A stretch of 64,000 bases of DNA from contig NZ_JACRTF010000001.1 of NCBI RefSeq assembly GCF_014385165.1, forward strand, positions 3,658,001 to 3,722,000, read 5' to 3'. Positions 7,703 to 16,660 of the stretch are shown here, piece by piece. Positions within the stretch are counted from its first letter, which is position 1; the number at the start of each line of letters is the position of its first letter. The DNA comes from Jilunia laotingensis (GTDB lineage Bacteria; Bacteroidota; Bacteroidia; Bacteroidales; Bacteroidaceae). The translations under genes and the position numbers were made by a program. The notes under the pieces were generated by a model that had not been told where the DNA came from, did no database searches, and saw nothing but the letters and a program-made list of their open reading frames with translations.

Positions 7703-9025
7703 ATGCAGAATAGAGTTATACCCCAGTTTTTGATTGCCGCACCGACTTCGGGTTGCGGTAAGACTACGGTTGCCCGTGGAATTATGGCAGTCTTGGCACA
7801 AAGAGGCATGAAGGTGCAGCCCTTCAAGTGCGGTCCCGATTACATCGATACGAAATTTCACACCTCTGTTTGTAACGGTCGGGCATCGGTTAATCTGGAT
7901 ACATTTATGGCATCAGGAAGTCATGTGCGCGAGCTGTATGCACACTATGGTTCCGATGCGGATGTCTGTGTCTTGGAAGGGATGATGGGGATGTTCGATG
8001 GTTATGACCGTTCGCGTGGATCGAGTGCTGAGATAGCGGGACTGTTGGATTTGCCCGTTATATTGGTGGTAGATGCTCGTTCTTCCGCCTATTCTGTTGC
8101 AGCACTGATCAATGGTTATGATACGTTCGATCCGAGGGTGCATCTGGCGGGAGTTCTATTTAATAAGGTGGGTTCTGCAAGCCATGCCGCAATACTTCGG
8201 GAAGCGTGTGCGGATACCGGAGTAGAGTGCTTCGGTTGTATCCCTAAGGATGATAGCTTGGATGTCAATGAAAGGTATTTGGGATTGGATGTCAGGGAGG
8301 ACAAACTCGAATCTAAAGATAAGCTGCATCTGGAAACCATTATCCGTGAAAACATAGATTTCGACGCATTGTTGCAGAAGTGTACCTGCCCGTTCACTCC
8401 TTGGAATGGGAATGATGGGAAGATCGCTTTTCAAGAGAGTACGAACTGGAATATTGTGGTAGCCCGTAACAAAGAATCCTTTACTTTTATTTATCAGGAA
8501 CATTTGGATATATTGCAAGGCATGGGCCGTGTGACTTTTATCGATCCGGAGTCGGATCATGAAATTCCCCAGGAAACCGATCTTTTATATCTGCCGGGGG
8601 GATATCCCGAAAAAAACATGGAAGTACTTTGCAAGAATCATGCCCTGTTGAAGTCTGTTGCTGATTATGCGGAGAGCGGTGGAAGGATACTTGGCGAGTG
8701 CGGTGGAATGATATATCTTTCGAATACCGTCCGGCAACGCGGTTCGCAGATGCGGATGACGGGTGTATTGCCTATCGATATCGATGCGGAAAATTGTAAA
8801 CTGAAGTTGGGTTATCGTCAGTTTGAGTACAACGGACAGTTGCTTCGCGGACATGAATTCCATTATACACAGATGGCTCAAACTGCATTATCATCTGTTG
8901 TCCAAGTATATAGTGCCAAAGGCAGACCGGTGGATACGCCCATTTTCCGGTATAAGAATGTGATAGCGAGCTATACCCATCTCTATTGGGGTGAGATTGA
9001 TCTATTAAAACTTTTTGGGGAATAA
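7703..9025 (+). CDS. cbiA: Cobyrinate a,c-diamide synthase (CbiA/CobB)
   Basis: The ATP-dependent enzyme amidates the a and c side chains of (hydrogeno)cobyrinate, using glutamine. The N-terminal P-loop NTPase has TSGCGKTTVARGI followed by PFKCGPDYIDTKFH; the C-terminal glutamine amidotransferase domain has the nucleophile in GECGGMIYLS and His in YTHLYWG. Length (440 residues from the chosen start) is typical. An in-frame ATG at 7670 exists, but it lies at or before the predicted transcription start, and the 7703 start puts MQNRVIPQFLIAAP right before the P-loop as in homologues. The adenosyltransferase gene follows after 32 bases, probably co-transcribed. Confidence 0.93.
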   Translation: MQNRVIPQFLIAAPTSGCGKTTVARGIMAVLAQRGMKVQPFKCGPDYIDTKFHTSVCNGRASVNLDTFMASGSHVRELYAHYGSDADVCVLEGMMGMFDGYDRSRGSSAEIAGLLDLPVILVVDARSSAYSVAALINGYDTFDPRVHLAGVLFNKVGSASHAAILREACADTGVECFGCIPKDDSLDVNERYLGLDVREDKLESKDKLHLETIIRENIDFDALLQKCTCPFTPWNGNDGKIAFQESTNWNIVVARNKESFTFIYQEHLDILQGMGRVTFIDPESDHEIPQETDLLYLPGGYPEKNMEVLCKNHALLKSVADYAESGGRILGECGGMIYLSNTVRQRGSQMRMTGVLPIDIDAENCKLKLGYRQFEYNGQLLRGHEFHYTQMAQTALSSVVQVYSAKGRPVDTPIFRYKNVIASYTHLYWGEIDLLKLFGE

Positions 9026-9057
9026 AACGAATTGAAGTACAATACGAATTGTGAAAT

Positions 9058-9633
9058 ATGAAACGAATCTATACACGAACGGGAGACTGCGGATATACGG
9101 GAATTCACGGGGGTGAACGGGTAGAAAAAGACGATATACGTATCGAAGCTAATGGGACGCTTGATGAACTGAATGCCATCATCGGTATTGTCCGTTCACT
9201 TCTTTCCGCGGAGCATGAATGGCAAAAGATGCTGCATACGCTTCAACGGGAATTGATGGTGGTGATGAGCCGCGTGGCTACCCCGTCGGCTTTGCGGGGA
9301 CAAAATCCCAATTCATATTCGTTCGACCTTGTTGCTTATTGCGAGGACGAAATGGATCGGATGACCCGGCAGCTTACGGATAACGACTACTTCCTTCTTC
9401 CCGGTGGAACACCTGTTGCCGCGCAATTACAATTTGCACGTACCGTAGCGCGCCGTGCGGAACGGAGACTTTGGACTTTGAACCGGATGGATCCGGTGGA
9501 AGAGGAGGTTTTGAAGTTTATAAACCGCCTGTCGGACTTATTCTTCGTTATGGCACGCTATGACCTGCAACAACAGGAGTGGCCGGAAGATCGTTGGCAG
9601 GCTTTTGCTTATAAACGGAAGAGGGTGGAGTAA
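9058..9633 (+). CDS. pduO: PduO-type cob(I)alamin adenosyltransferase
   Basis: The 191-residue enzyme transfers the adenosyl group of ATP to cob(I)alamin or late corrinoid intermediates. The N-terminal ATP-binding loop YTRTGDCGYTGIHGGERVEK, the central ANGTLDELNA, and the helix ARTVARRAERRLW followed by NRLSDLFFVMAR are the family signature. It lies just downstream of cbiA, matching the order of amidation and adenosylation. It is unrelated in fold to the CobA/BtuR adenosyltransferase, none of which is seen in this window. Confidence 0.92.
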   Translation: MKRIYTRTGDCGYTGIHGGERVEKDDIRIEANGTLDELNAIIGIVRSLLSAEHEWQKMLHTLQRELMVVMSRVATPSALRGQNPNSYSFDLVAYCEDEMDRMTRQLTDNDYFLLPGGTPVAAQLQFARTVARRAERRLWTLNRMDPVEEEVLKFINRLSDLFFVMARYDLQQQEWPEDRWQAFAYKRKRVE

Positions 9634-9639
9634 GTGAAA

Positions 9640-9849
9640 TTACTCCAAATCCTTCTTTACGATTTCGTCCATCTCTTTCAGGCGTTTCTCACGCTCTTCA
9701 GGAGAAAGCTTCTTTATGTCTTCCTGTGTATCGTCGATGGTTTCGGACACATCACTACTCCAATCTCCAAACATATCCTTTGCAGGATGGTCATTCGGGA
9801 ATAGATTTTCTTCGGCTATCGGTACATTTCTGTTTACAACATCATCCAT
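9640..9849 (-). CDS. Small highly charged protein of unknown function
   Basis: This 69-residue protein is acidic and hydrophilic, with no signal peptide or membrane span. The C-terminal half (about 37-69, KLSPEEREKRLKEMDEIVKK) is probably one long helix. It converges on pduO, ending 7 bases past the pduO stop, and is separated by 74 bases from the efflux operon upstream on the same strand. An A-rich stretch precedes the ATG, as usual in Bacteroides. I do not recognise a family; it could be a conserved Bacteroides small protein. Confidence 0.6.
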   Translation of the reverse strand: MDDVVNRNVPIAEENLFPNDHPAKDMFGDWSSDVSETIDDTQEDIKKLSPEEREKRLKEMDEIVKKDLE

Positions 9850-9923
9850 ATTCTTTCAGTTTTAATTGGTTTACGCTATTATATACAACTGCCGGGGCGT
9901 ATAGTTTGCCCGGTTAATGAAGT

Positions 9924-11159
9924 TTATTGTTTGTTTATATTTTCCTCAGGTATATTCTTGTCACCGGTTAAGAGCCTCCGTGCAGAAGCAGCCAGTTTCA
10001 GCCTATATACCCACACTGCCAACAGGAAGTAGACGATGGTCTGTACCCACAACGTGATATACTCCGGCCGGATGTCAGCCATGCTTGCATCCATCGAGTT
10101 TATTTTCACAAAGGCAAGTGTACCGGGTGCGGCAGGTATCACATAGTGCGCGGCACGCCAATACCATGGCATCAGTTCCAGGGGATAAGAGACACCGGAA
10201 AGGAAAATCAGCCCGACAGAGAAAAAGGCGATCATCAGTAAAGGAGCTTCCGAATCGGTGAACCACCGCGAGACGGCAAGTCCGAAAAAGCTGGTAGCCA
10301 ACAAGTAGGGGATGAGCATGATGAAGATGTCAAGTCCGCTGCCGATATTGGGGATGCTGAAAAAGTGAGGGAGCAATCCCAGTAGGAATAAAGCGAAGAT
10401 GGCATATAGCCCTATGTAGACAAATGTTTTGCCGGCAACGAGGCGCATGGCAGTGCCCCATTGCCCTTTGGTACCGGCATATTGGCGGAGGCTTCCGTCT
10501 TGATATTCGTCTCCCGTCAGCATGCCGATTACCATGAGCAATGTCTGAAAGATAATGACCATCATCACGGCAGGGATCAGGTAAGATCCATAACCTTCGG
10601 TGACATTGTAAAGCGGTGTACCGGACACGTTGATCGGCTTGGCCATGGCGATAGCCAACAGACCTTGCGGTGGCAGAAAGAGGGCACCGTCCGGGCGGTA
10701 GGCATCGTTTACGGCAAGCATCACCCGCGATGAGGCTTCTTGCAGAGCCTCAAAATACAGAAAAGCATCTGTCGTGGCATAGAGCGAGAATACAGCTTCC
10801 TCTCCCTGAAACACCCGTTTCTCAAAATCATAGGGAATGTATATGATGCCTTGCACATCACCTTCTTTCATCCACTCCTTTGCCTCCCGGTAATCCTCTG
10901 CTTGGGCATAGACACTGATCTGTGGCGTTGCATTGAGCCAGCGGATGAACTGGCGGCTCAGGCTGCTGCGGGAATTATCGACTACGGCTACCGGAGCATC
11001 CGTCACGATATTAGGTGCATACATGTAATTGTAGAGCAACCCGTACACGAAAATACCGCCCATCAGCACCAATAATACAGCGTAACTGGTACTGATGGCA
11101 CGGAATTCGCGAGCGATGATGAGCGATATTTGCGAGAGTTTATTAGTGGATATTTTCAT
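9924..11159 (-). CDS. ABC-2 type transporter permease (second of two)
   Basis: The 411-residue membrane protein has a first span near residues 26-48 (VLLVLMGGIFVYGLLYNY), a periplasmic loop of about 150 residues, and a cluster of five or six spans from about residue 190, the layout of YhhJ/YbhR-type ABC-2 permeases. Its start overlaps the end of the preceding permease gene by 17 bases, so they are translationally coupled and probably form a heterodimer. Together with the HlyD and TolC genes upstream it should form a trans-envelope exporter. No ATP-binding subunit is encoded nearby; the substrate is unknown. Confidence 0.85.
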   Translation of the reverse strand: MKISTNKLSQISLIIAREFRAISTSYAVLLVLMGGIFVYGLLYNYMYAPNIVTDAPVAVVDNSRSSLSRQFIRWLNATPQISVYAQAEDYREAKEWMKEGDVQGIIYIPYDFEKRVFQGEEAVFSLYATTDAFLYFEALQEASSRVMLAVNDAYRPDGALFLPPQGLLAIAMAKPINVSGTPLYNVTEGYGSYLIPAVMMVIIFQTLLMVIGMLTGDEYQDGSLRQYAGTKGQWGTAMRLVAGKTFVYIGLYAIFALFLLGLLPHFFSIPNIGSGLDIFIMLIPYLLATSFFGLAVSRWFTDSEAPLLMIAFFSVGLIFLSGVSYPLELMPWYWRAAHYVIPAAPGTLAFVKINSMDASMADIRPEYITLWVQTIVYFLLAVWVYRLKLAASARRLLTGDKNIPEENINKQ

Positions 11160-12339
11160 ACTTATGACTGATTATAGCTCGTTTCAGATGTGGAAGCATC
11201 GCCAGTGCCAGCAAAGGGAAGATACAAAGTATCACTGCCGAAGGCCAGACGTGGATGAATCCGCCACCGGAGTAGAGCATGGTTTGTACTAATTCCGTAA
11301 AGTGGCGTACCGGGAAGAGGTACGAGGCATCACGTACCAGCGGATACATGTTGGGTACGGGGAAGGTAACGCCCGAAAGCGTGGCTCCCAACGAACCGAT
11401 CATCGAAACGATGCTGATGATTATTGCCACTGCCGGAAAGAGTGAAAAGATAAACAATGCCAACGATTGTGTGGCGATGACAAAGAGTACGGACATGCCG
11501 TTCATCAACAACCAACTTCCGTGGAATGGAATGTGAAGGATACCGAACATGACATAATTGCCCAGGATAGCCATCAAGCTGAATATGACGGTGTAGGGTA
11601 GGAACTTGCCGAGTATGGCAGTGACCATGTTTCCTCGTGCCGTTGACAACCAGTCATCTCCGGTGCGGAATTTTATCTCGCTACCTACGGCATAGACCAT
11701 GACAAGAAGGACAATCACCTGAAACAGAACAAAAAAGAAAGGCTGGCTCAGATAAACCGAATAGTCCAGTGAAGGATTGTATATCGGGTGGTTGTTGGCT
11801 TGTATGGGCAGTAGGAATGTCTCTATCTGATTCTCGTTCACCCCCAATGCCACTGCTTGCATGGCAATAGGCGAGAGTGCCACCGGAGCCAATGCCGTCT
11901 CAAAAGCTGCCATCAGTTCGCCTCCCACGGAGAGCAAAGCATAATGGTAATAATAGGAGAGCGTGGCATCTTTTCCTGTCACGGCATCCTGCTCAAAACG
12001 GGGAGGAATGGAAAGGTATCCGTAAATCTCCTTGCGTTGCACGGCTTCGCGGGCGGCAGCTTCGTTGACGAAATGCCGGGTCACTTTGAAGGTCGGTACG
12101 GCAGAAATGTTCCGTGCAATGTTTCTGGAAGTCGCTGTGTTGTCCTGATCGACAATACCGATCGGGATGTTCTCCATTTGTCCGTTGCCGAAGATGGTGG
12201 CCATGAAGAAGATGGTGAATAACGGCAGGACAATGCAGACACCAAAGTACAGGCGACGTGAAGTCATCCGCGTCCACTCTCGGAGGAGAACAGCGCGGAA
12301 AGGTGAATAACGGGTATCTGGTTGTGAAGTATAGTTCAT
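11143..12339 (-). CDS. ABC-2 type transporter permease (first of two)
   Basis: The 398-residue protein has the same design as its neighbour: one N-terminal span (about 29-49, LYFGVCIVLPLFTIFFMATIF), a large periplasmic domain with IPIGIVDQDNTATSRNIARN typical of this family, then a C-terminal membrane bundle from about residue 190. It begins 3 bases after the end of the HlyD gene and overlaps the second permease by 17 bases. The family normally needs a separate ABC ATPase (as in YbhF-YbhSR), which is absent here. The pair may share an ATPase encoded elsewhere. Confidence 0.85.
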   Translation of the reverse strand: MNYTSQPDTRYSPFRAVLLREWTRMTSRRLYFGVCIVLPLFTIFFMATIFGNGQMENIPIGIVDQDNTATSRNIARNISAVPTFKVTRHFVNEAAAREAVQRKEIYGYLSIPPRFEQDAVTGKDATLSYYYHYALLSVGGELMAAFETALAPVALSPIAMQAVALGVNENQIETFLLPIQANNHPIYNPSLDYSVYLSQPFFFVLFQVIVLLVMVYAVGSEIKFRTGDDWLSTARGNMVTAILGKFLPYTVIFSLMAILGNYVMFGILHIPFHGSWLLMNGMSVLFVIATQSLALFIFSLFPAVAIIISIVSMIGSLGATLSGVTFPVPNMYPLVRDASYLFPVRHFTELVQTMLYSGGGFIHVWPSAVILCIFPLLALAMLPHLKRAIISHKYENIH

Positions 12340-12342
12340 TTC

Positions 12343-13332
12343 TTATTCCTCCAATGTCAGCAATACCGACATGCCGGGGCGTAACCCGTCAACCGTTGTC
12401 GTGGGACGTGCGTGTATCTCGAAGGTCTGTAAGTCGTAACTGCCTGTTTGCTTTGTTGACTTCCACGTGGCAAAGCTACCTAGCGGACTGATATAGTAAA
12501 TTTCGAACTCCACCCCTTTCTTGGCAATGGCAGGTACATCGGCTTTGAACTTTCCGCCCATGCTGAAATGTGGCATCAGGTCTTCGCGGACGTTAAGCAC
12601 AGCGTGTACGTCGCTCATCACTACGAGGTTCATGATCGGGGTTCCCGGGGCAACCAGTTCCCCCCGTTTCGGGAAGATGGTGGCTATTTGCCCGTCTTCG
12701 GGTGCCGTCAGCCGAGAATCGACAAGCAGGGAGGTGACTTCTTCCACCGTGCTGCGTGCGGCATTGACCATGCTGCGAGCCGATTCCTTATCTTCTATCT
12801 GCGCACCATCCACCGCCATCTGGTACTGTTCGTGGGCAGCGCGTTCGGCTGCGACTGCCGATTTATAAAGCGCCTCGACTTCATCTTTTCTTTGTGAAGT
12901 GACAACACTGTCTCTATATAAGGTAAGGATGCGGTTGTAGGTGGTTTGTGCCAATGACAAGTCACTCTTGGTTTTGTTCCAGAGTTGCTGTGCGGTAGCA
13001 ATGATTTGACGGCGCGTACCGGCATCGATCTTTTTGTTTTGCTGCACCGCCACTTGTTCCAGCGCGTCGAGTTGACGGTATTTCGCCTCCACTGTCGGGC
13101 TGTTGATCACTACTAGCGTATCGCCTTGTTTCACCCATTCGCCTTCTTTCACCAGAAAGGTGTCGATGCGTCCAGGCAGTTTTCCGCTGATCCGTATTTC
13201 GGTCGCCTCGGCTTGTCCCTGCAGGACGAGCGGTTGTTTCCTCATGAGTATCATGCCGATGGCGGTAAACAGCACGACGGCAATAAGTACTACGACAAAG
13301 GCGATACTTAGACTTTTTCTATTCTGTTCCAT
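12343..13332 (-). CDS. HlyD/EmrA-family periplasmic adaptor (membrane fusion protein)
   Basis: The 329-residue protein starts with a single inner-membrane span (about 8-30, IAFVVVLIAVVLFTAIGMIL). A biotinyl-lipoyl half-motif follows (GRIDTFLVKEGEWVKQGDTL), then a long alpha-helical hairpin (about 85-195), the second lipoyl half (LTAPEDGQIATIFPKRGELV) and a beta-barrel end. Such adaptors link inner-membrane transporters to TolC channels. It is 12 bases downstream of the TolC gene and 3 bases upstream of the first permease, in a tight four-gene operon. Confidence 0.9.
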   Translation of the reverse strand: MEQNRKSLSIAFVVVLIAVVLFTAIGMILMRKQPLVLQGQAEATEIRISGKLPGRIDTFLVKEGEWVKQGDTLVVINSPTVEAKYRQLDALEQVAVQQNKKIDAGTRRQIIATAQQLWNKTKSDLSLAQTTYNRILTLYRDSVVTSQRKDEVEALYKSAVAAERAAHEQYQMAVDGAQIEDKESARSMVNAARSTVEEVTSLLVDSRLTAPEDGQIATIFPKRGELVAPGTPIMNLVVMSDVHAVLNVREDLMPHFSMGGKFKADVPAIAKKGVEFEIYYISPLGSFATWKSTKQTGSYDLQTFEIHARPTTTVDGLRPGMSVLLTLEE

Positions 13333-13344
13333 TATTTGTAAGGT

Positions 13345-14769
13345 TTAAGATTTTGTTATTGCTTGTTGTTCATAACTGCTGAACTGTTCCGGAGTGCCGC
13401 ACAGAGCTAGCAGATTCATCAATGCCACGTCATATTCGTAGTAAGCTGCCAGCCGCAGTACCTTCACTTTTGCCAGCATCGTTTCGGCATCTACTACCTC
13501 CGTCGATGTGGCCATCCCTTCTGCGAACGCTTTTTTCCGCATCCGTACCAGCTCTTCACTCAATTCGATGGTGGTATTCAGTGCCCGCACGTTGTCCTGG
13601 GCTTTTTGCATCTGGCTGTAGAGCTTGTCCACGCCTACGGCAAGATCATCTTTTGCCTTTGCTTGCCCCAGTGCTAGCGTTTGGCTGGTCAGTTTGGACT
13701 GGCGGATGCGTTTCTCCCTTTCCAACCCGTCGAACAGATTCCATGTGAAACCTACTCCGATCATCGTTCTCGGCACAAGATTGCTCTGGATGCCATGCGA
13801 GTAAAGAGTTTGTTTGCCGAACAGGGCAATGTTGGGCATATAGCCACTCCGGTCTATTTTTAACTGTTGCCTTGACATGTGTTCTTGCAAGTTCAGTTGA
13901 TTGACCAGGTAATTGCTGGTGTTCATTGCAAGGATGAACTCCATTTTCGGTGGAATCGAGTCGTTGATGAACAGAGGGGAGGAGGGAGCGATGTCCATGC
14001 TTTCCCCTTCGCGGTTCAATAAGGTCTTCAAGGCGTTTTGCACAACGGCCTCTTCTTTCCGTGCCGCTTCAAGTTCCCGTTTGGCTTCGTCCCTGTTGAC
14101 TTGTGCAAAAAGGCGTGCCGCTTTGTCTATCATTCCGGTAGCTTCCAGTTTGACGGCATTCTCATAATGTTTTTCCAATCCGCGGTAAGCCTCTTCGCGT
14201 ACCGCCACAATTTCCCGGGCAAGCCGTAGCCCGTAATAACTTTCTGCCAGCAAGGTTCGTTGCGTGGCATCCACTTGTGCCCGGCTTTCGCGGGCGAGGT
14301 CTACCATCGTGTTTCCTATCTTGGTGGCATGGAAACGTTTACCACCGGAGAAGAGTACCCATTCGGCAGTCAGATCCACCGTTGTCAGGTTGCGTGGGGC
14401 CAGCGGAAAGACCAGCGTGTTTGCTCCGATCTGGTCGAGTATGCCGCTGATGATCTTGTCATCCGGAATGATGCTGTGTACAAAGTCTTTTGCAGGATCG
14501 GTAAATTCCGACAAGGGTTGCTTCACCTCGATCTTCTCGGAAAGATGCACAAAGGCACCCGTGGATTGCAAGCTCGGATACCAGAAGGCATTCAGCTTTC
14601 CACGTTCGCTTTTGGCGATCTCGATGCCCTTATCTGCAATTTTCAGGCTTTGGTTGCCGTCATGCAGTAGATTGAGTGCCTGGTCAAAGCTCAGATTTTC
14701 CTGTGCTGCCACCGGGACGATCGAGGCTACCGACAGCACAAAAAAGAGGATTCGTTGGTTTAGGTTCAT
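13345..14769 (-). CDS. TolC-family outer-membrane efflux protein
   Basis: The 474-residue protein has a signal peptide ending near VAAQ and two repeats of the outer-membrane efflux protein domain (about 25-220 and 270-460) rich in long helices, such as LAQTLA-type coils and LNLQEHMSRQQLKIDRSGY. It is the first gene of the efflux operon and would form the outer-membrane exit duct. Its upstream region is shared with cobQ and holds the 23-bp repeat array. No clear promoter box for this gene was recognised. Confidence 0.9.
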   Translation of the reverse strand: MNLNQRILFFVLSVASIVPVAAQENLSFDQALNLLHDGNQSLKIADKGIEIAKSERGKLNAFWYPSLQSTGAFVHLSEKIEVKQPLSEFTDPAKDFVHSIIPDDKIISGILDQIGANTLVFPLAPRNLTTVDLTAEWVLFSGGKRFHATKIGNTMVDLARESRAQVDATQRTLLAESYYGLRLAREIVAVREEAYRGLEKHYENAVKLEATGMIDKAARLFAQVNRDEAKRELEAARKEEAVVQNALKTLLNREGESMDIAPSSPLFINDSIPPKMEFILAMNTSNYLVNQLNLQEHMSRQQLKIDRSGYMPNIALFGKQTLYSHGIQSNLVPRTMIGVGFTWNLFDGLEREKRIRQSKLTSQTLALGQAKAKDDLAVGVDKLYSQMQKAQDNVRALNTTIELSEELVRMRKKAFAEGMATSTEVVDAETMLAKVKVLRLAAYYEYDVALMNLLALCGTPEQFSSYEQQAITKS

Positions 14770-14924
14770 ATTCAGTTATTCGTTTATTTCGTCAGATTGT
14801 AACAGATAAAAAAGAGGATTGTTCAGTTAGGCGAATGTTGCGGGGTGAAAGGCCGGAGGGTATTCCCCGTAGAGGTCAGTCCGCTAGGGTGATAGGACGG
14901 AGAGGCTTCCTTTGGAAGGTAGCT

Positions 14925-15017
14925 TGTTAAACATGGGGGTGTCTCACTGCGAAACATGGGGATGTCTGACTGCGAGACATGGGGGTGTCTCACTGCGAAA
15001 CACCCCCATGTTTAACA
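14925..15017. repeat. Tandem 23-bp repeat array closed by an inverted copy (array A)
   Basis: Three copies of a 23-bp unit lie head to tail at 14930-14952, 14953-14975 and 14976-14998. Each has a 14-base core (AACATGGGGGTGTC, AACATGGGGATGTC, GACATGGGGGTGTC) and a 9-base spacer (TCACTGCGA or TGACTGCGA). An inverted core follows at 14999-15016. The 18 bases at 14925-14942 are perfectly complementary to 15000-15017, with broken pairing further out. The array lies in the 385-bp region between the divergent tolC and cobQ genes; apart from it and the cobQ promoter I see nothing else in that region. Confidence 0.9.
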
Positions 15018-15126
15018 TGCTTCCATCGTGAGCTAAGGTCTCTAGGTTTATAACTTCTGTTGTACAAGGTTGCTTTGAAAGGATGCAAAGTTGCCTTGCA
15101 AGGGTGTGATTCTTAATTATTCTCGC

Positions 15127-15134
15127 TACATTTG
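15127..15134 (+). promoter_or_regulatory. Promoter -7 box of cobQ
   Basis: TACATTTG fits TAnnTTTG and lies 20 bases before the cobQ ATG, giving a very short leader. A -33 element is not clear. Confidence 0.6.
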
Positions 15135-15154
15135 TCACCGCAAAACCCAGAAAA

Positions 15155-16660
15155 ATGAAACGACTACATCCTATTATGTTTGCCGGAACAGGCAGCGATG
15201 TCGGTAAAAGCATCATTGCTGCTGCTTTCTGCCGTATCTTTTTGCAGGACGGCTATCAGCCTGCACCCTTCAAGGCTCAGAATATGGCATTAAATTCGTA
15301 TGCTACTCCCGAAGGTCTTGAGATAGGGCGTGCCCAAGCCGTACAGGCTGAAGCTGCAAACGTACCGTGCCATACGGACATGAATCCTCTGCTGCTGAAA
15401 CCGTCTTCGGATCATACTTCACAGGTGGTACTCAATGGCCGCCCCATCGGCAATCGCAATGCCTATGAGTATTTCCAGCGTGAAGGACGTGAAGAGTTGC
15501 GTGGACAGGTCAATGCGGCTTTCGACCGTCTTGCCGCCCGCTACAACCCGGTGGTGATGGAAGGAGCCGGAAGCATTTCCGAGATAAATTTACGGGAGAG
15601 CGATCTGGTCAACCTTCCGATGGCGATCCATGCCGGTGCGGACGTGATCCTGGTGGCCGACATCGACCGGGGAGGGGTGTTTGCCAGTGTCTATGGTTCG
15701 GTCATGCTGCTGACACCGGAAGAGAGGAAGCATATCAAAGGCATACTGATCAATAAGTTCCGTGGGGATATCCGGCTGTTTGAGTCGGGAGTGAAGATGC
15801 TGGAAGAGCTGTGTAATGTACCTGTGGTCGGAGTAGTTCCTTATTATAAGGATATCTATATCGAAGAGGAGGATTCGGTGATGCTGCAAACCAAATCGGT
15901 TCAGGCCATGCATGGCAAAGTGAATGTGGCTGTCGTGCTTCTTCGCCATCTCAGCAATTTTACGGACTTTAATGTGCTGGAGCTAGATCCGAGGGTTCAC
16001 CTTTTCTACACTAACAATGTTGACGAATTGATGAAAGCCGATATCATTCTTTTGCCCGGTTCTAAAAGTACGCTTGACGACCTTTATGAGCTGCGACGCA
16101 ACGGGGTGGCTCAGGCTGTCATTCGCGCCCACCGTGAAGGAGCTACGGTCATGGGCATTTGTGGAGGTTATCAGATGATGGGGCTCGAGGTGTGCGACCC
16201 CGGTCATGTGGAGGGTGAGATAGACCGTCTTCCCGGACTTGGTTTGCTGCCTGTGACAACGAAGATGCAAGGGGATAAGATCACCCGGCAGGTTCGTTTC
16301 CGGCTTCATGAGAATTGCCGGGTGGATGCTACGGGGGATTCACCGTTGCTCGAAGGGTATGAAATCCATATGGGGGCAACCGTTCCTTTGGAGACACCCT
16401 CGCCTCTGAACCGTTTCGACGATGGCAGGGAGGATGGATACTTTGTCGATCAAACTTGCATGGGGACGTATGTGCATGGCATTCTCGACAATCCCGGTTT
16501 CGTGGACTTTCTACTCAGACCCTTTGCCGACCGGTTGGCAGATGCCGCACCGTTCGACTACCGGGCATTCAAGGAGGAACAATATAATAAACTTGCGGCT
16601 CATGTGCGAAGCCATGTCGATATGCCGTTGATCTATAAAATACTTACCGACCATGATTGA
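15155..16660 (+). CDS. cobQ: Cobyric acid synthase (CobQ/CbiP)
   Basis: The 501-residue amidotransferase amidates side chains b, d, e and g of adenosylcobyrinate diamide. The N-terminal P-loop-like domain has MFAGTGSDVGKSIIAAAFCR and APFKAQNMALNSY; the C-terminal triad-type glutaminase carries the nucleophile in GICGGYQMMG (about residue 332) and His in GTYVHGILDN. The length is typical. Its last 8 bases overlap the start of cobD, indicating coupled translation in a cobQ-cobD-cbiB operon. Confidence 0.95.
   Translation: MKRLHPIMFAGTGSDVGKSIIAAAFCRIFLQDGYQPAPFKAQNMALNSYATPEGLEIGRAQAVQAEAANVPCHTDMNPLLLKPSSDHTSQVVLNGRPIGNRNAYEYFQREGREELRGQVNAAFDRLAARYNPVVMEGAGSISEINLRESDLVNLPMAIHAGADVILVADIDRGGVFASVYGSVMLLTPEERKHIKGILINKFRGDIRLFESGVKMLEELCNVPVVGVVPYYKDIYIEEEDSVMLQTKSVQAMHGKVNVAVVLLRHLSNFTDFNVLELDPRVHLFYTNNVDELMKADIILLPGSKSTLDDLYELRRNGVAQAVIRAHREGATVMGICGGYQMMGLEVCDPGHVEGEIDRLPGLGLLPVTTKMQGDKITRQVRFRLHENCRVDATGDSPLLEGYEIHMGATVPLETPSPLNRFDDGREDGYFVDQTCMGTYVHGILDNPGFVDFLLRPFADRLADAAPFDYRAFKEEQYNKLAAHVRSHVDMPLIYKILTDHD

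Noticed and set aside
14925..15017. Simple transcription terminator
   Set aside because: A hairpin is present, but three ordered 23-base units and the lack of a T-run point to more than a terminator; it also lies upstream of both flanking genes.
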